Of a stretch of DNA of 64,000 nucleotides, positions 42,147-50,433 are shown one piece after another. The DNA is taken from assembly GCA_964470555.1 (NCBI GenBank), contig CAYYDG010000001.1, positions 321,966-385,965 of the forward strand, written 5' to 3'. The stretch's first letter is position 1, and each line of letters opens with the position of its first letter. The notes under the pieces are model-generated. The model was not told the origin of the DNA and searched no databases. It saw only the letters and a program-made list of their open reading frames with translations. Origin of the DNA: RBC074 sp964470555. GTDB lineage: Bacteria > Acidobacteriota > Blastocatellia > RBC074. The translations under genes and the position numbers were made by a program.

Positions 42147-43802
42147 TTACAAATCTTCGATCTTCAGTTTTGAATCGGCATGTTTCCAGGCTGCTTCAAA
42201 TTCCTGCCATACTTTTTGAGCGTCCTGGTTTTTGCCTTGTTTTTTGAGGCTCTCGGCCAACCCGAAAAGGGATCGGCCATTGTGGGGATTGTCTTCCAAA
42301 TCCTTGCGAAAGACTTTTTCGGCTTCGGCAGCATTGCCAGCCAGCAACAACGCCGCGCCCAAAGATTCGCGCGTTGGGTAATACCATCCGGGCGGTTCGT
42401 CGTAATTCAAATCGTCGTGAGCCGCGACGGCTTTGCGCCAATGCTCTGCCGCCAGCTTGTAATTCCCTTTCGCCGCAGCGATTCGCGCATCCAGCACCGG
42501 TTCGGCAATTTTCAAAACGCTGGCCGCCGTGTTCAGCCCGAATGGAGTTTCCCCCGGCATCGCTTTGGCCAAATCGGCCAGCTTCGCGCGCGTTTGTTCG
42601 GCTTCGGTGATTCGCCCTTTTCCGGCCAGAGCCACACCACGCGCATAATGCCACAAAGCGTGCGTGATCGGCATCTCCGCCGAAGGTTCCGCCGACTTCA
42701 GAATCTCGTCCCAACGATTGAATCGCAATTGCACAAAGCTCACGCTCGGCAAAAACCCTTCCAGCATCGGCATATCTTTAATATGGCCGCGAACGTTGTC
42801 CGCCAACCGCGCCGCCGATTCGACCGCTTTCGCGTAATTCCCCGCACGGTTGTAAGACTCGACCAGAAAATGCAGGTTATGGCTGTAATACATCGCCGGG
42901 TACATGCCGGTCACACCCGTGCGTTTGATGTATTCCAGATCAACTTTGGCGGCGTCTTCGTTGGCTTTCGCCGCGGCGGCGTAATCGCCGGTGCGAATGT
43001 AAATGTGCGAAGGCATGTGAACCAAGTGCCCCGCCGCCGGAGCCAGATTTCCCAGCTTGTTCGCGCTCGGCAAAGCTCTTCCCGGAGTTTTGGAAGCTTC
43101 GACCGCGTGAATGTACAGGTGATTTGCGCCGATGTGATCCGGCTGGCGCTTCAATGCGTCTTCCAACGTTGCCACAATTTCCAACGTGAATTCCGCCGGT
43201 TTGCCGTTTTTATCCCACAATTGCCACGGCGTCAGGTTCATCAGACTGTCGGCATACAACACAGCCGCATCCACGTCATCGGGATATTTTTTGTGCAAGG
43301 CGGCCATCGCGTCTTTGTAATCCACCGCGCACTTTTTCAAATCGGTTTTGAGTTGAAAGCGTTTGGCCAGCGCTTCGATGTAGCCGCGCTCTTTTTCCGA
43401 CGCGCTCGCCGTCAATTCTTTCGCTTTTTCCAGCGCCATATCCGCCGCCAGCAATCGTGAAGGATCAATTTGCGCTTCGTTGTAATTAGGCCCAACAGCC
43501 AGGGCGATTCCCCAATACGCCATCGCCATCTTAGGGTCGAGTTGCGCCGCGCGTTCAAACGACCGCTTGGCTTCCTCGTGGTTGAACCCGTAAATCAGCG
43601 CCAGTCCTTGATTGAAAAACTTCTGCGCTTCGGCGTTTTTGGTCGTCACCGGATGATTCAGGTTGCTCAAACCTGCCAGAAGCTCCGCCGGTTTAGACGA
43701 TGAAGAATGATGTTCATGCTGAGCCAGCGCCGAGACCGTCATCAGGCTCAGCGCGGCCATCAAAATCAAAAAGCGTTTCCAATTGCTTTTGAACGTGTTC
43801 AT
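42147..43802 (-). CDS. Secreted TPR-repeat protein
   Basis: The 551-residue protein starts at ATG 43802 after GGAGGGAG. It has a signal peptide (FLILMAALSLMTVSALAQ) followed by a His-rich stretch (HEHHSSSS), which could bind metal. TPR units cover most of the remainder, for example FFNQGLALIYGFNHEEAKRS, AYWGIALAVGPNYNEAQI and VFRKDLEDNPHNGRSLFGLA. The family occurs widely in Acidobacteria and Planctomycetes with unknown function. No catalytic motif was seen. Confidence 0.87.
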   Translation of the reverse strand: MNTFKSNWKRFLILMAALSLMTVSALAQHEHHSSSSKPAELLAGLSNLNHPVTTKNAEAQKFFNQGLALIYGFNHEEAKRSFERAAQLDPKMAMAYWGIALAVGPNYNEAQIDPSRLLAADMALEKAKELTASASEKERGYIEALAKRFQLKTDLKKCAVDYKDAMAALHKKYPDDVDAAVLYADSLMNLTPWQLWDKNGKPAEFTLEIVATLEDALKRQPDHIGANHLYIHAVEASKTPGRALPSANKLGNLAPAAGHLVHMPSHIYIRTGDYAAAAKANEDAAKVDLEYIKRTGVTGMYPAMYYSHNLHFLVESYNRAGNYAKAVESAARLADNVRGHIKDMPMLEGFLPSVSFVQLRFNRWDEILKSAEPSAEMPITHALWHYARGVALAGKGRITEAEQTRAKLADLAKAMPGETPFGLNTAASVLKIAEPVLDARIAAAKGNYKLAAEHWRKAVAAHDDLNYDEPPGWYYPTRESLGAALLLAGNAAEAEKVFRKDLEDNPHNGRSLFGLAESLKKQGKNQDAQKVWQEFEAAWKHADSKLKIEDL

Positions 43803-44200
43803 AAGATTCTCCCTCCAGAAAATTTCGGATTTGAAGTTCCGCTGCCTTCGTTCGGAAAATATCAGCGGGTGGAGACGCATGTATCGAAATCGTGTTGAAA
43901 TCGTTCTCAAATTTTTTTCAAACGCGCTTGTTGTGCTCTTTCAAGCAAGGTGTGGTGTTTCAATAATGCCGCACTCCCACGGAACTTCCAAAAGGAATCA
44001 TGGAATCCAAGCTAAGGCGCGGCTCGGCTCCCAGCTAAATTTCTAAAGCCAAGTCACCCGGAAAATGAACGAAGTTAGCTGCATTCGATGGATTATCGAA
44101 AACCTGATCTTCACTCCTTTTACCCAAAGACCTATTATTCTTGCCGTATTCGTGAATAAATCCATTACATCAAAACATTGACGTTCAGGGAGGAAACAAC
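43803..44200. other. 398-bp gene-free divergent gap
   Basis: This interval separates the divergent TPR gene and ilvE. I see no convincing ORF, hairpin or repeat. A GGGAGGAAACAAC site precedes ilvE. AT-rich sequence at about 44120-44170 (TATTCTTGCCG ... GAATAAATCC) is the likely promoter zone for ilvE, but no consensus -10 can be named. Confidence 0.5.
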
Positions 44201-45130
44201 ATGTCATTCGAGAAAACCAAGTGGGTCTGGCAGGACGGCAAAATGTTGCCGTTTGACGAAGCGAAAATTCATTCCACAGCTTTCGGGCTTCATTACGGCA
44301 CGGGAATTTTTGAAGGCATTCGCTGTTACGCCGGCAACATCTTTCGACTGAAAGAACACATGGATCGGTTTTTCGCTTCGGCGGCAGTGTACAAACTGAA
44401 CATTGATTATTCGCCTGAAGCTTTGAACAAAGCGATTTGCGAAACCGTTCGCCACAATGGTTTCAAAAATTGCTACATTCGCCCGACGGCGTATTCCGAC
44501 GCGGGCAGTCTGGGCATCCGTTCGGTTGTCCCCACCGGACTCAACATTCTGACGTGGGAATGGGCAAGCGATTTTGCCGACAAACAAGCCAATGGCATGC
44601 GCGTAACCGTCTCGCCGTATCGCAAATTCCACTCTTCAATGATTCCGACCACGGCCAAAGCGACTGGCAATTACCTGAATTCGATTCTGGCCGTCCGCGA
44701 AGCCGCCGCGCGCGGATTCGACGAAGCCATTTTGCTGGACGCCAACGGCAATCTGGCAGAAGGCGCTGTGGAAAACATCTTCCTCATCAAAAACGGAAAA
44801 ATTCTGACCAACGACGAACACTCTTCTATCTTGATGGGAATCACACGCGATTCGGCAATTCAGATTGCCCGGCATCTGGGTTACGAAGTCGAAATCCGCG
44901 CCTTGAAGCTGCACGAATTGTTCAGCGCCGACGAAGTTTTCCTGACCGGCACAGCCATCGAAATCACTCCCGTCCGCGAAGTGGATGGCAAAGTGATTGG
45001 CAACGGCGCTCGCGGCCCCATCACCGAACAAATCCAACAAACCTTCTTCGACATCGTCAACGGGCGCAAACCGGAGTTTCAACATTGGTTGCATCCGATT
45101 GGACAGAAAACCGCTACTTCGGCGGCTTAA
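44201..45130 (+). CDS. ilvE: Branched-chain amino-acid aminotransferase
   Basis: The 309-residue fold-type IV PLP enzyme matches IlvE: start FEKTKWVWQDGKMLPFDEAK, FGLHYGTGIFEGIRCY, Schiff-base Lys153 in IPTTAKATGNYLNS, and ILLDANGNLAEGAVENIFLI plus LTGTAIEITPVREVDG for the cofactor phosphate and Glu. It transfers amino groups between Leu, Ile, Val and 2-oxoglutarate. It is first in a long plus-strand run that continues into aromatic amino-acid catabolism; a period-7 repeat separates it from phhA. Tyrosine transamination, needed before HppD, has no dedicated gene here. Confidence 0.95.
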   Translation: MSFEKTKWVWQDGKMLPFDEAKIHSTAFGLHYGTGIFEGIRCYAGNIFRLKEHMDRFFASAAVYKLNIDYSPEALNKAICETVRHNGFKNCYIRPTAYSDAGSLGIRSVVPTGLNILTWEWASDFADKQANGMRVTVSPYRKFHSSMIPTTAKATGNYLNSILAVREAAARGFDEAILLDANGNLAEGAVENIFLIKNGKILTNDEHSSILMGITRDSAIQIARHLGYEVEIRALKLHELFSADEVFLTGTAIEITPVREVDGKVIGNGARGPITEQIQQTFFDIVNGRKPEFQHWLHPIGQKTATSAA

Positions 45131-45141
45131 CGAATGAAATT

Positions 45142-45223
45142 AACCATTGACCATTTTCCATTAACCATTACCGGTCAGGGTACGTACCCAGCCGATTAAT
45201 GGCTAATGCGTAATGGCCAATGA
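45142..45223. repeat. Period-7 inverted repeat, word AACCATT / xTAATGG
   Basis: Left side from 45142: AACCATT, GACCATT, TTCCATT, AACCATT. Right side from 45196: TTAATGG, CTAATGC, GTAATGG, CCAATGA. Both are exact 7-base arrays and roughly complementary. It fills most of the ilvE-phhA gap. Confidence 0.88.
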
Positions 45224-45238
45224 CGACAGGTGTTCGCC

Positions 45239-46156
45239 ATGCAAACCGCAACCGCACCAGTCCTGAAAGACTTTCTGACCGCTGACATCGGCGTCGAAGA
45301 AATCAGCTTGCTTCCGCTGGATCATCCCGGCGCGCACGATGCTGCGTACCGAGCCAGACGGAATTACATTGCCGATCTGGCTCGGCAATACCGGTTCGAC
45401 CCCGAACACAAAATTCCCGAAGCCGTTTACACGCCGCAGGAAACCGCCGTCTGGCGACACGTCAGCCGCCAACTGGAAAAAGCCCACGCGCGCCGAGCCT
45501 GTTCTTTGTATCTGGAAGCCAAACGGCAGTTGGGAATCTCCGCGTTTCGCATTCCGCAACTCGGCGAATTGAGCGCCAAACTGACAGCGGCTTCCGGCTT
45601 CCGGCTGGCTCCGATTGAAGGACTGGTGGAAACACGCGCTTTTCTGAGTTGGCTGGGCAAACGGACGATGCTTTCGACGCAATACATTCGGCATCATTCG
45701 CGGCCTGATTACACGCCGGAGCCGGACGTCGTTCATGAAGTCATCGGCCACATTCCCATGTTCACCGTGCCGGATTTCGCGGACTTTTCGGAATTCATCG
45801 GCAAAGGCGCAGTCGTCGCCACTGACGAACAACTGGAACAGCTTGGCCGGTTGTACTGGTTCACGGTCGAATTCGGCTTGATCGAAGAAGCTGGCGAAAT
45901 CAAAGCCTTCGGCGCAGGATTGCTGTCATCATTCAGCGAATTGGAACACGCCTTCACCGACAAAGTCGAACGCCGCCCGTTCAACCTGGAAGAAGTCATT
46001 CACACCAAGTTCGATTATTCGGACATGCAACCGCTGCTGTTCGTCATTCCGTCATACGCATACCTGAAAGAAGTCACGCGAAAATTCATCCGCAGCTTCG
46101 ACAAAACCGGCGACCTGGCCGTCGCTCCGATTGGTGTGCCAAACGCGGTTTGGTAG
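45239..46156 (+). CDS. phhA: Phenylalanine 4-monooxygenase
   Basis: I use the ATG at 45239 with AGGTG upstream (a GTG at 45230 is in frame), giving 305 residues without a regulatory domain, as in bacterial enzymes. Non-haem iron ligands are His166 and His171 in VVHEVIGHIPM and Glu211 in YWFTVEFGLIEE. Other family marks are SRPDYTPEPD and GAGLLSSFSELEHA. It hydroxylates phenylalanine to tyrosine with tetrahydropterin and O2. It opens the aromatic catabolic region (hppD, hmgA, fahA downstream). Confidence 0.96.
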   Translation: MQTATAPVLKDFLTADIGVEEISLLPLDHPGAHDAAYRARRNYIADLARQYRFDPEHKIPEAVYTPQETAVWRHVSRQLEKAHARRACSLYLEAKRQLGISAFRIPQLGELSAKLTAASGFRLAPIEGLVETRAFLSWLGKRTMLSTQYIRHHSRPDYTPEPDVVHEVIGHIPMFTVPDFADFSEFIGKGAVVATDEQLEQLGRLYWFTVEFGLIEEAGEIKAFGAGLLSSFSELEHAFTDKVERRPFNLEEVIHTKFDYSDMQPLLFVIPSYAYLKEVTRKFIRSFDKTGDLAVAPIGVPNAVW

Positions 46157-46192
46157 AGCATCGGAAGTAATCAGGAGTAGAATTGGCTGGCG

Positions 46193-46630
46193 ATGGCGAA
46201 AACACACTTTTCCATTTTGAACTCACCGGATGTGCGTGTGGCGCTGAAGTTAGCTTGGCTGGATTGCAAACTGGGGATTTCCGGCGGCCACGAAGAAGGT
46301 GGTTTTATCCTGCAAAATCCTGATGGTGAATTGAGCGTGGCGCGCTGGCCTCGCGGAAAGCAGAATGAGATCAGATTGCCGCCACACACAAACTGCAAAA
46401 TCGGTGTAGATGAAATCGTTGCTTCGTTTCATACCCATCCGAACACAGGCAGTGATTACTTGCAGGAACCAAGCGAAACTGACAAACGCGCGGTGCGAGA
46501 CGACTCAGATTTGAAAGGTGAAAACTACGTTGGCGAATTCGTCATCTCTGCTGAAACAATCTACCTGATCACTCCCGCTGGCCGCGTGCGCGAGTTGAAC
46601 GACACAGAAACATATTTTGCCGAAGAATAG
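46193..46630 (+). CDS. JAB/JAMM-like metalloprotease-fold protein (DUF4329-like)
   Basis: The 145-residue protein has the elements of a JAB domain: Glu in GGHEEGGFIL (34-35), His80-x-His82-Pro in VASFHTHPNTG and Ser94-x-x-Asp97 in EPSETDKR. The H-to-S spacing is longer than in classical JAMM proteases. The end VISAETIYLITPAGRVREL resembles the DUF4329 pattern (YLVTPxGRV) of domains found in polymorphic toxins. Here it stands alone. Possible roles are deubiquitinase-like peptidase or toxin; neither is shown. It begins a run of five small genes between phhA and hppD. Confidence 0.7.
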   Translation: MAKTHFSILNSPDVRVALKLAWLDCKLGISGGHEEGGFILQNPDGELSVARWPRGKQNEIRLPPHTNCKIGVDEIVASFHTHPNTGSDYLQEPSETDKRAVRDDSDLKGENYVGEFVISAETIYLITPAGRVRELNDTETYFAEE

Positions 46631-46639
46631 GAGTTGATT

Positions 46640-46906
46640 ATGGCCGCAGTTCTTAGTCCTGAAGTATTGCAAGACAATCTGGCAGTCTCATTAGCGCGCG
46701 TGATTGCCGCCGCCAACAAACGCGCTGGCGAATTGGGGATAGATGTGCTGCAAAGCATCATCACCATTTCTCAGATGACGAACGGCGAGGCTTGCTGGCG
46801 AATCAATTACGGGCCGAAAGATTACATTGGGCGACGCGGAGGCGATTTGATCGTAGACGTTGACGCCAACAATGCAAGCGTCAAGCAAGTGCTTCATGGG
46901 CAATAA
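46640..46906 (+). CDS. Small protein of unknown function, downstream of the JAB-like gene
   Basis: From ATG 46640 (GGAG 6 bases upstream) this gives 88 residues. It has an N-terminal helix (LQDNLAVSLARVIAAANKRA) and a beta-rich second half, WRINYGPKDYIGRRGGDLIV ending in the hydrophobic DVDANNASVKQVL. The RRGGD(L)IV(D)VD stretch looks conserved in style. I do not recognise a family. A cognate partner (immunity or substrate) of the JAB-like protein is possible from the 9-bp spacing. Confidence 0.65.
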   Translation: MAAVLSPEVLQDNLAVSLARVIAAANKRAGELGIDVLQSIITISQMTNGEACWRINYGPKDYIGRRGGDLIVDVDANNASVKQVLHGQ

Positions 46907-47093
46907 CGAATCTAACAACTTCTCCATTCCACAGACGGAAGCCGAATATAACCGTCTAGTGACAATGCTTGATGAGCTGATTGATGAAGTCGGCGAAGAC
47001 GAAGCTCATCCGCTGGCTTCGCTGATGGAAATCATCGGCGTGATGATCGAGCACTACGAAAATGCGAACGTGCCTGAACTGGTTGCTCGGTAG
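46896..47093 (+). CDS. HigA-N-terminal-like small protein
   Basis: Starting at ATG 46896, inside the end of the previous gene, the product has 65 residues: TEAEYNRLVTMLDELIDEVGEDEAHPLASLMEIIGVMIEHYE. This is close to the N-terminal helical segment of HigA-type antitoxins (xEYxxaxxxxdxLxdevgeDExHPLAsLldxLgxLIExYE). The HTH half is absent, and no HigB toxin is adjacent, so it is either a minimal antitoxin or a fragment. Confidence 0.65.
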   Translation: MGNNESNNFSIPQTEAEYNRLVTMLDELIDEVGEDEAHPLASLMEIIGVMIEHYENANVPELVAR

Positions 47094-47116
47094 ATGACTA
47101 ATCATGAGGTAATTCA

Positions 47117-47464
47117 ATGACAACCATTACACTCGAAGTGCCGGATGAAGTTTCCGAGCAATTGGAACGCCACAAACATCAACTGACGGAATTGCTGGTT
47201 AGAAGCCTGAAGCAACCGCCTCTGGCTGCGGAAGTCTATCGTTATGTGCTCGATTTCATCGCCAATCGTCCGACGCCAGAACAAATTTCGGCCTTCGGCC
47301 CGACGCCGGAAATGATTGAACGCCGAAGAGAGTTAGTGGCGAAAGAGCGAATCAATGCAATCACACCTGCTGAAAAAGCAGAGCTTGATGAGTACGACCG
47401 TATCGAGCATTTGATGGTGATGATTAAGACTCGGAATCTTCCTTTCCTAACCGGCAAACCGTGA
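47117..47464 (+). CDS. Antitoxin-like protein upstream of an HNH nuclease
   Basis: The 115-residue protein starts at ATG 47117 after GAGGTAATTC. It opens with a strand ITLEVPDEVSEQLERHKHQL, as in AbrB- or RHH-like antitoxins, then helices with PTPEQISAFGPTPEMIERRR and a charged C-terminus. It overlaps the HNH gene by GTGA. Similar small proteins precede HNH nuclease genes in cyanobacteria and other phyla (recalled, not checked), which suggests a functional pair. Confidence 0.7.
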   Translation: MTTITLEVPDEVSEQLERHKHQLTELLVRSLKQPPLAAEVYRYVLDFIANRPTPEQISAFGPTPEMIERRRELVAKERINAITPAEKAELDEYDRIEHLMVMIKTRNLPFLTGKP

Positions 47465-47853
47465 GCGAAACGTACATCCCAACAACGCTTCGTCGTTTGG
47501 TAGCTGAACGCGCGTGGACGCAATGCGAATACTGTTTGTTGTCAAGCGGCGTTTCGTTTTACCCGCACGAGGTTGATCACATCATTGCTGAAAAGCACGA
47601 CGGCAGAACCGAATTTGGCAACCTGGCTTACGCTTGCGCCCGATGCAACCGGTTCAAAGGAACAGACCTCGGTTCTTTCGACCCGCTTACAGGACAATTC
47701 GCGTTTCTCTTCAATCCGCGAACACAAGCTTGGGGTGAGCATTTCGCTTTTGAGGGTGAAAGGATCATCGGGCTGACGGCAGAAGGTCGAACAACGGCAA
47801 AGCTGTTGCAAATGAACACTGAGGAACGATTGGCTGAACGCAGGAATGAGTAG
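47461..47853 (+). CDS. HNH endonuclease
   Basis: The 130-residue protein starts with GTG overlapping the preceding stop. The HNH motif is complete: CEYC (zinc pair 1), VDHIIAEKHDGRTEFGNLAY with the catalytic His and Asn, and CARCNRFKG (zinc pair 2). Such free-standing HNH proteins cut DNA non-specifically or act in restriction, repair or toxin roles. Its neighbour at 47117 is translationally coupled and could restrain it. Confidence 0.88.
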   Translation: MSETYIPTTLRRLVAERAWTQCEYCLLSSGVSFYPHEVDHIIAEKHDGRTEFGNLAYACARCNRFKGTDLGSFDPLTGQFAFLFNPRTQAWGEHFAFEGERIIGLTAEGRTTAKLLQMNTEERLAERRNE

Positions 47854-47892
47854 CTACAACACTGGCCGCATAGCACCGCGAGAGAAGGAACT

Positions 47893-48984
<1,092 letters not shown>

Positions 48985-49057
48985 CGGCTGATATGATGTT
49001 GCCGGATTCCCTGCGGTTTGAGGAATCCCCCAAACTCCAAACACAAGAGGGATTCGT

Positions 49058-49429
49058 ATGAGCAAAAAGCTGAAGATTATTTTGGCCATTGTGGCTGTGG
49101 TGGTTTTGATTGTTGGCGGGTTTGCCCTGTACACATGGAGTGCGCTGAGAATCAGCTATTCCAGCGGCGAACGCGCCGGTTATGTGCAGAAGCTGTCGAA
49201 AAAAGGCTGGGTCTGCAAAACTTGGGAAGGCGAACTGGCCATGGTTTCCCTGCCCGGCACCGCGCCGGAAATTTTTCATTTCAGCGTTCGCGTTGACACC
49301 ATAGCGGAAAAGCTGAATCAGTCGCTGGGCAAGCGGGTCGCCATCACCTACCAACAACACAAGGGCGTTCCGACCAATTGCTTTGGCGAATCCGAATACT
49401 TCGTCACGGATGTCAAAGTCGTGGAGTAA
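49058..49429 (+). CDS. Small membrane-anchored protein of unknown function
   Basis: The 123-residue protein has one N-terminal transmembrane helix (IILAIVAVVVLIVGGFALYT) followed by a compact domain with SSGERAGYVQKLSKKGWVCK and ITYQQHKGVPTNCFGESEYFV. I recall close relatives annotated as '6-phosphogluconate dehydrogenase', which the sequence does not support. Residues Cys73-region and C-terminal Cys may pair in the periplasm. It lies 6 bp before the IYD-like gene. Confidence 0.8.
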   Translation: MSKKLKIILAIVAVVVLIVGGFALYTWSALRISYSSGERAGYVQKLSKKGWVCKTWEGELAMVSLPGTAPEIFHFSVRVDTIAEKLNQSLGKRVAITYQQHKGVPTNCFGESEYFVTDVKVVE

Positions 49430-49435
49430 GCACGC

Positions 49436-50095
49436 ATGCCTTTTCTTCCACTGACAAGCTGGCGCGAATTGGAGCCGGACGAAATGCTTCGCCGAGCCGC
49501 AGAGTTCCGCCAGCAGATGCAGCGTCGCCGTACGGTTCGATACTTTTCCGACCGCACGATTCCGCGCGAAGTGATTGAAGATTGTTTGCTCGCTGCCGGA
49601 ACGGCTCCGAGCGGCGCGAATTTGCAACCGTGGCATTTCGTCGTCGTCAGCGATCCGGCAATCAAACAGCGCATTCGCGTCGAAGCCGAAGCGGAAGAGC
49701 ACGAGTTTTACACGCGAAAAGCTCCGCAGGAATGGTTGGACGCGCTGGCTCCGCTGGGCACGGACGAACACAAACCGTTTCTGGAAACTGCGCCCTATTT
49801 GATCGTAGTCTTTGCGCAAAGTTACGGCGTGCTCCCCGATGGGCGAAAGGTGAAAAACTATTACGTCCAGGAATCCGTAGGCATCGCCACCGGCATGCTG
49901 ATTACGGCGGTTCATAAAGCCGGTCTGGTTTCGCTGACGCACACGCCCAGTCCGATGGGATTTCTGAACGAAATTCTGGGACGACCGGCAAACGAAAAAC
50001 CGTTTCTGATTTTGGTTGTGGGCTATCCGGCTGAAGATGCCGTTGTGCCGGACATCGGCAAAAAAACACTGGATGAAATCGCAACCTTTCTTTAA
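49436..50095 (+). CDS. Nitroreductase-fold flavoprotein, iodotyrosine deiodinase-like
   Basis: The 219-residue sequence belongs to the FMN nitroreductase fold: RRTVRYFSDRTIP, LAAGTAPSGANLQPWHFVVV and NEKPFLILVVGYP. It fits the iodotyrosine deiodinase branch best: the lid triad that in human IYD is Glu157, Tyr161 and Lys182 is present with identical spacing as Glu88, Tyr92 and Lys113 (EEHEFY ... DEHK). These residues bind the amino and carboxyl groups of halotyrosine over FMN. The enzyme is therefore predicted to remove halogen from mono- or dihalotyrosines in the cytoplasm with a flavin reductant. Its site between hppD and hmgA links this to tyrosine degradation. Confidence 0.82.
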   Translation: MPFLPLTSWRELEPDEMLRRAAEFRQQMQRRRTVRYFSDRTIPREVIEDCLLAAGTAPSGANLQPWHFVVVSDPAIKQRIRVEAEAEEHEFYTRKAPQEWLDALAPLGTDEHKPFLETAPYLIVVFAQSYGVLPDGRKVKNYYVQESVGIATGMLITAVHKAGLVSLTHTPSPMGFLNEILGRPANEKPFLILVVGYPAEDAVVPDIGKKTLDEIATFL

Positions 50096-50109
50096 GCCAA
50101 ATCAAGGTT

Positions 50110-50412
50110 ATGGGCTGGGTCAATGACACATTGAAGGAATTGAAAGCTGGCCACAGCGTCAAGATTCGTCCGCACGGCGGTTCGATGCGTGGACGAATCG
50201 AAAGCGGTCAGGAAGTGACGCTGTCCCCGGTCAAACCGGAAGAATTGGTCGTTGATGACGTCGTGCTTGTTCGCTGGAAAGGCAATTTTCTCCTTCATCT
50301 GATCAAAGAAATCAATGGCGACCAAATTCTGATCGGCAATAACATCGACAAAGAAAACGGCTGGGTGACTTCCAGGGATGTGTTCGGCAAAGTCACTGAA
50401 GTAAACGATTAA
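50110..50412 (+). CDS. S24/S26 peptidase-fold small protein with possible Ser-His pair
   Basis: The 100-residue protein has the LexA/signal-peptidase core without a membrane anchor: Ser in RPHGGSMRGRIESGQEVTL corresponds to the nucleophile of GxSM motifs, then VVDDVVLVRWKGNFLLHLIKE places a His where S24/S26 enzymes have the general-base Lys (or, in ER/archaeal signal peptidases, His). The end WVTSRDVFGKV fits the fold. Activity is uncertain. It sits 14 bp after the IYD-like gene and 21 bp before hmgA. Confidence 0.65.
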   Translation: MGWVNDTLKELKAGHSVKIRPHGGSMRGRIESGQEVTLSPVKPEELVVDDVVLVRWKGNFLLHLIKEINGDQILIGNNIDKENGWVTSRDVFGKVTEVND

Positions 50413-50433
50413 CCGAGTTGTGAGGAAAGAACC

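Noticed and set aside
49004..49028. GGATTCC / GGAATCC inverted repeat after hppD as a terminator
   Set aside because: Stem is only 7 bp with an 11-base loop and no T-run; too weak to annotate.
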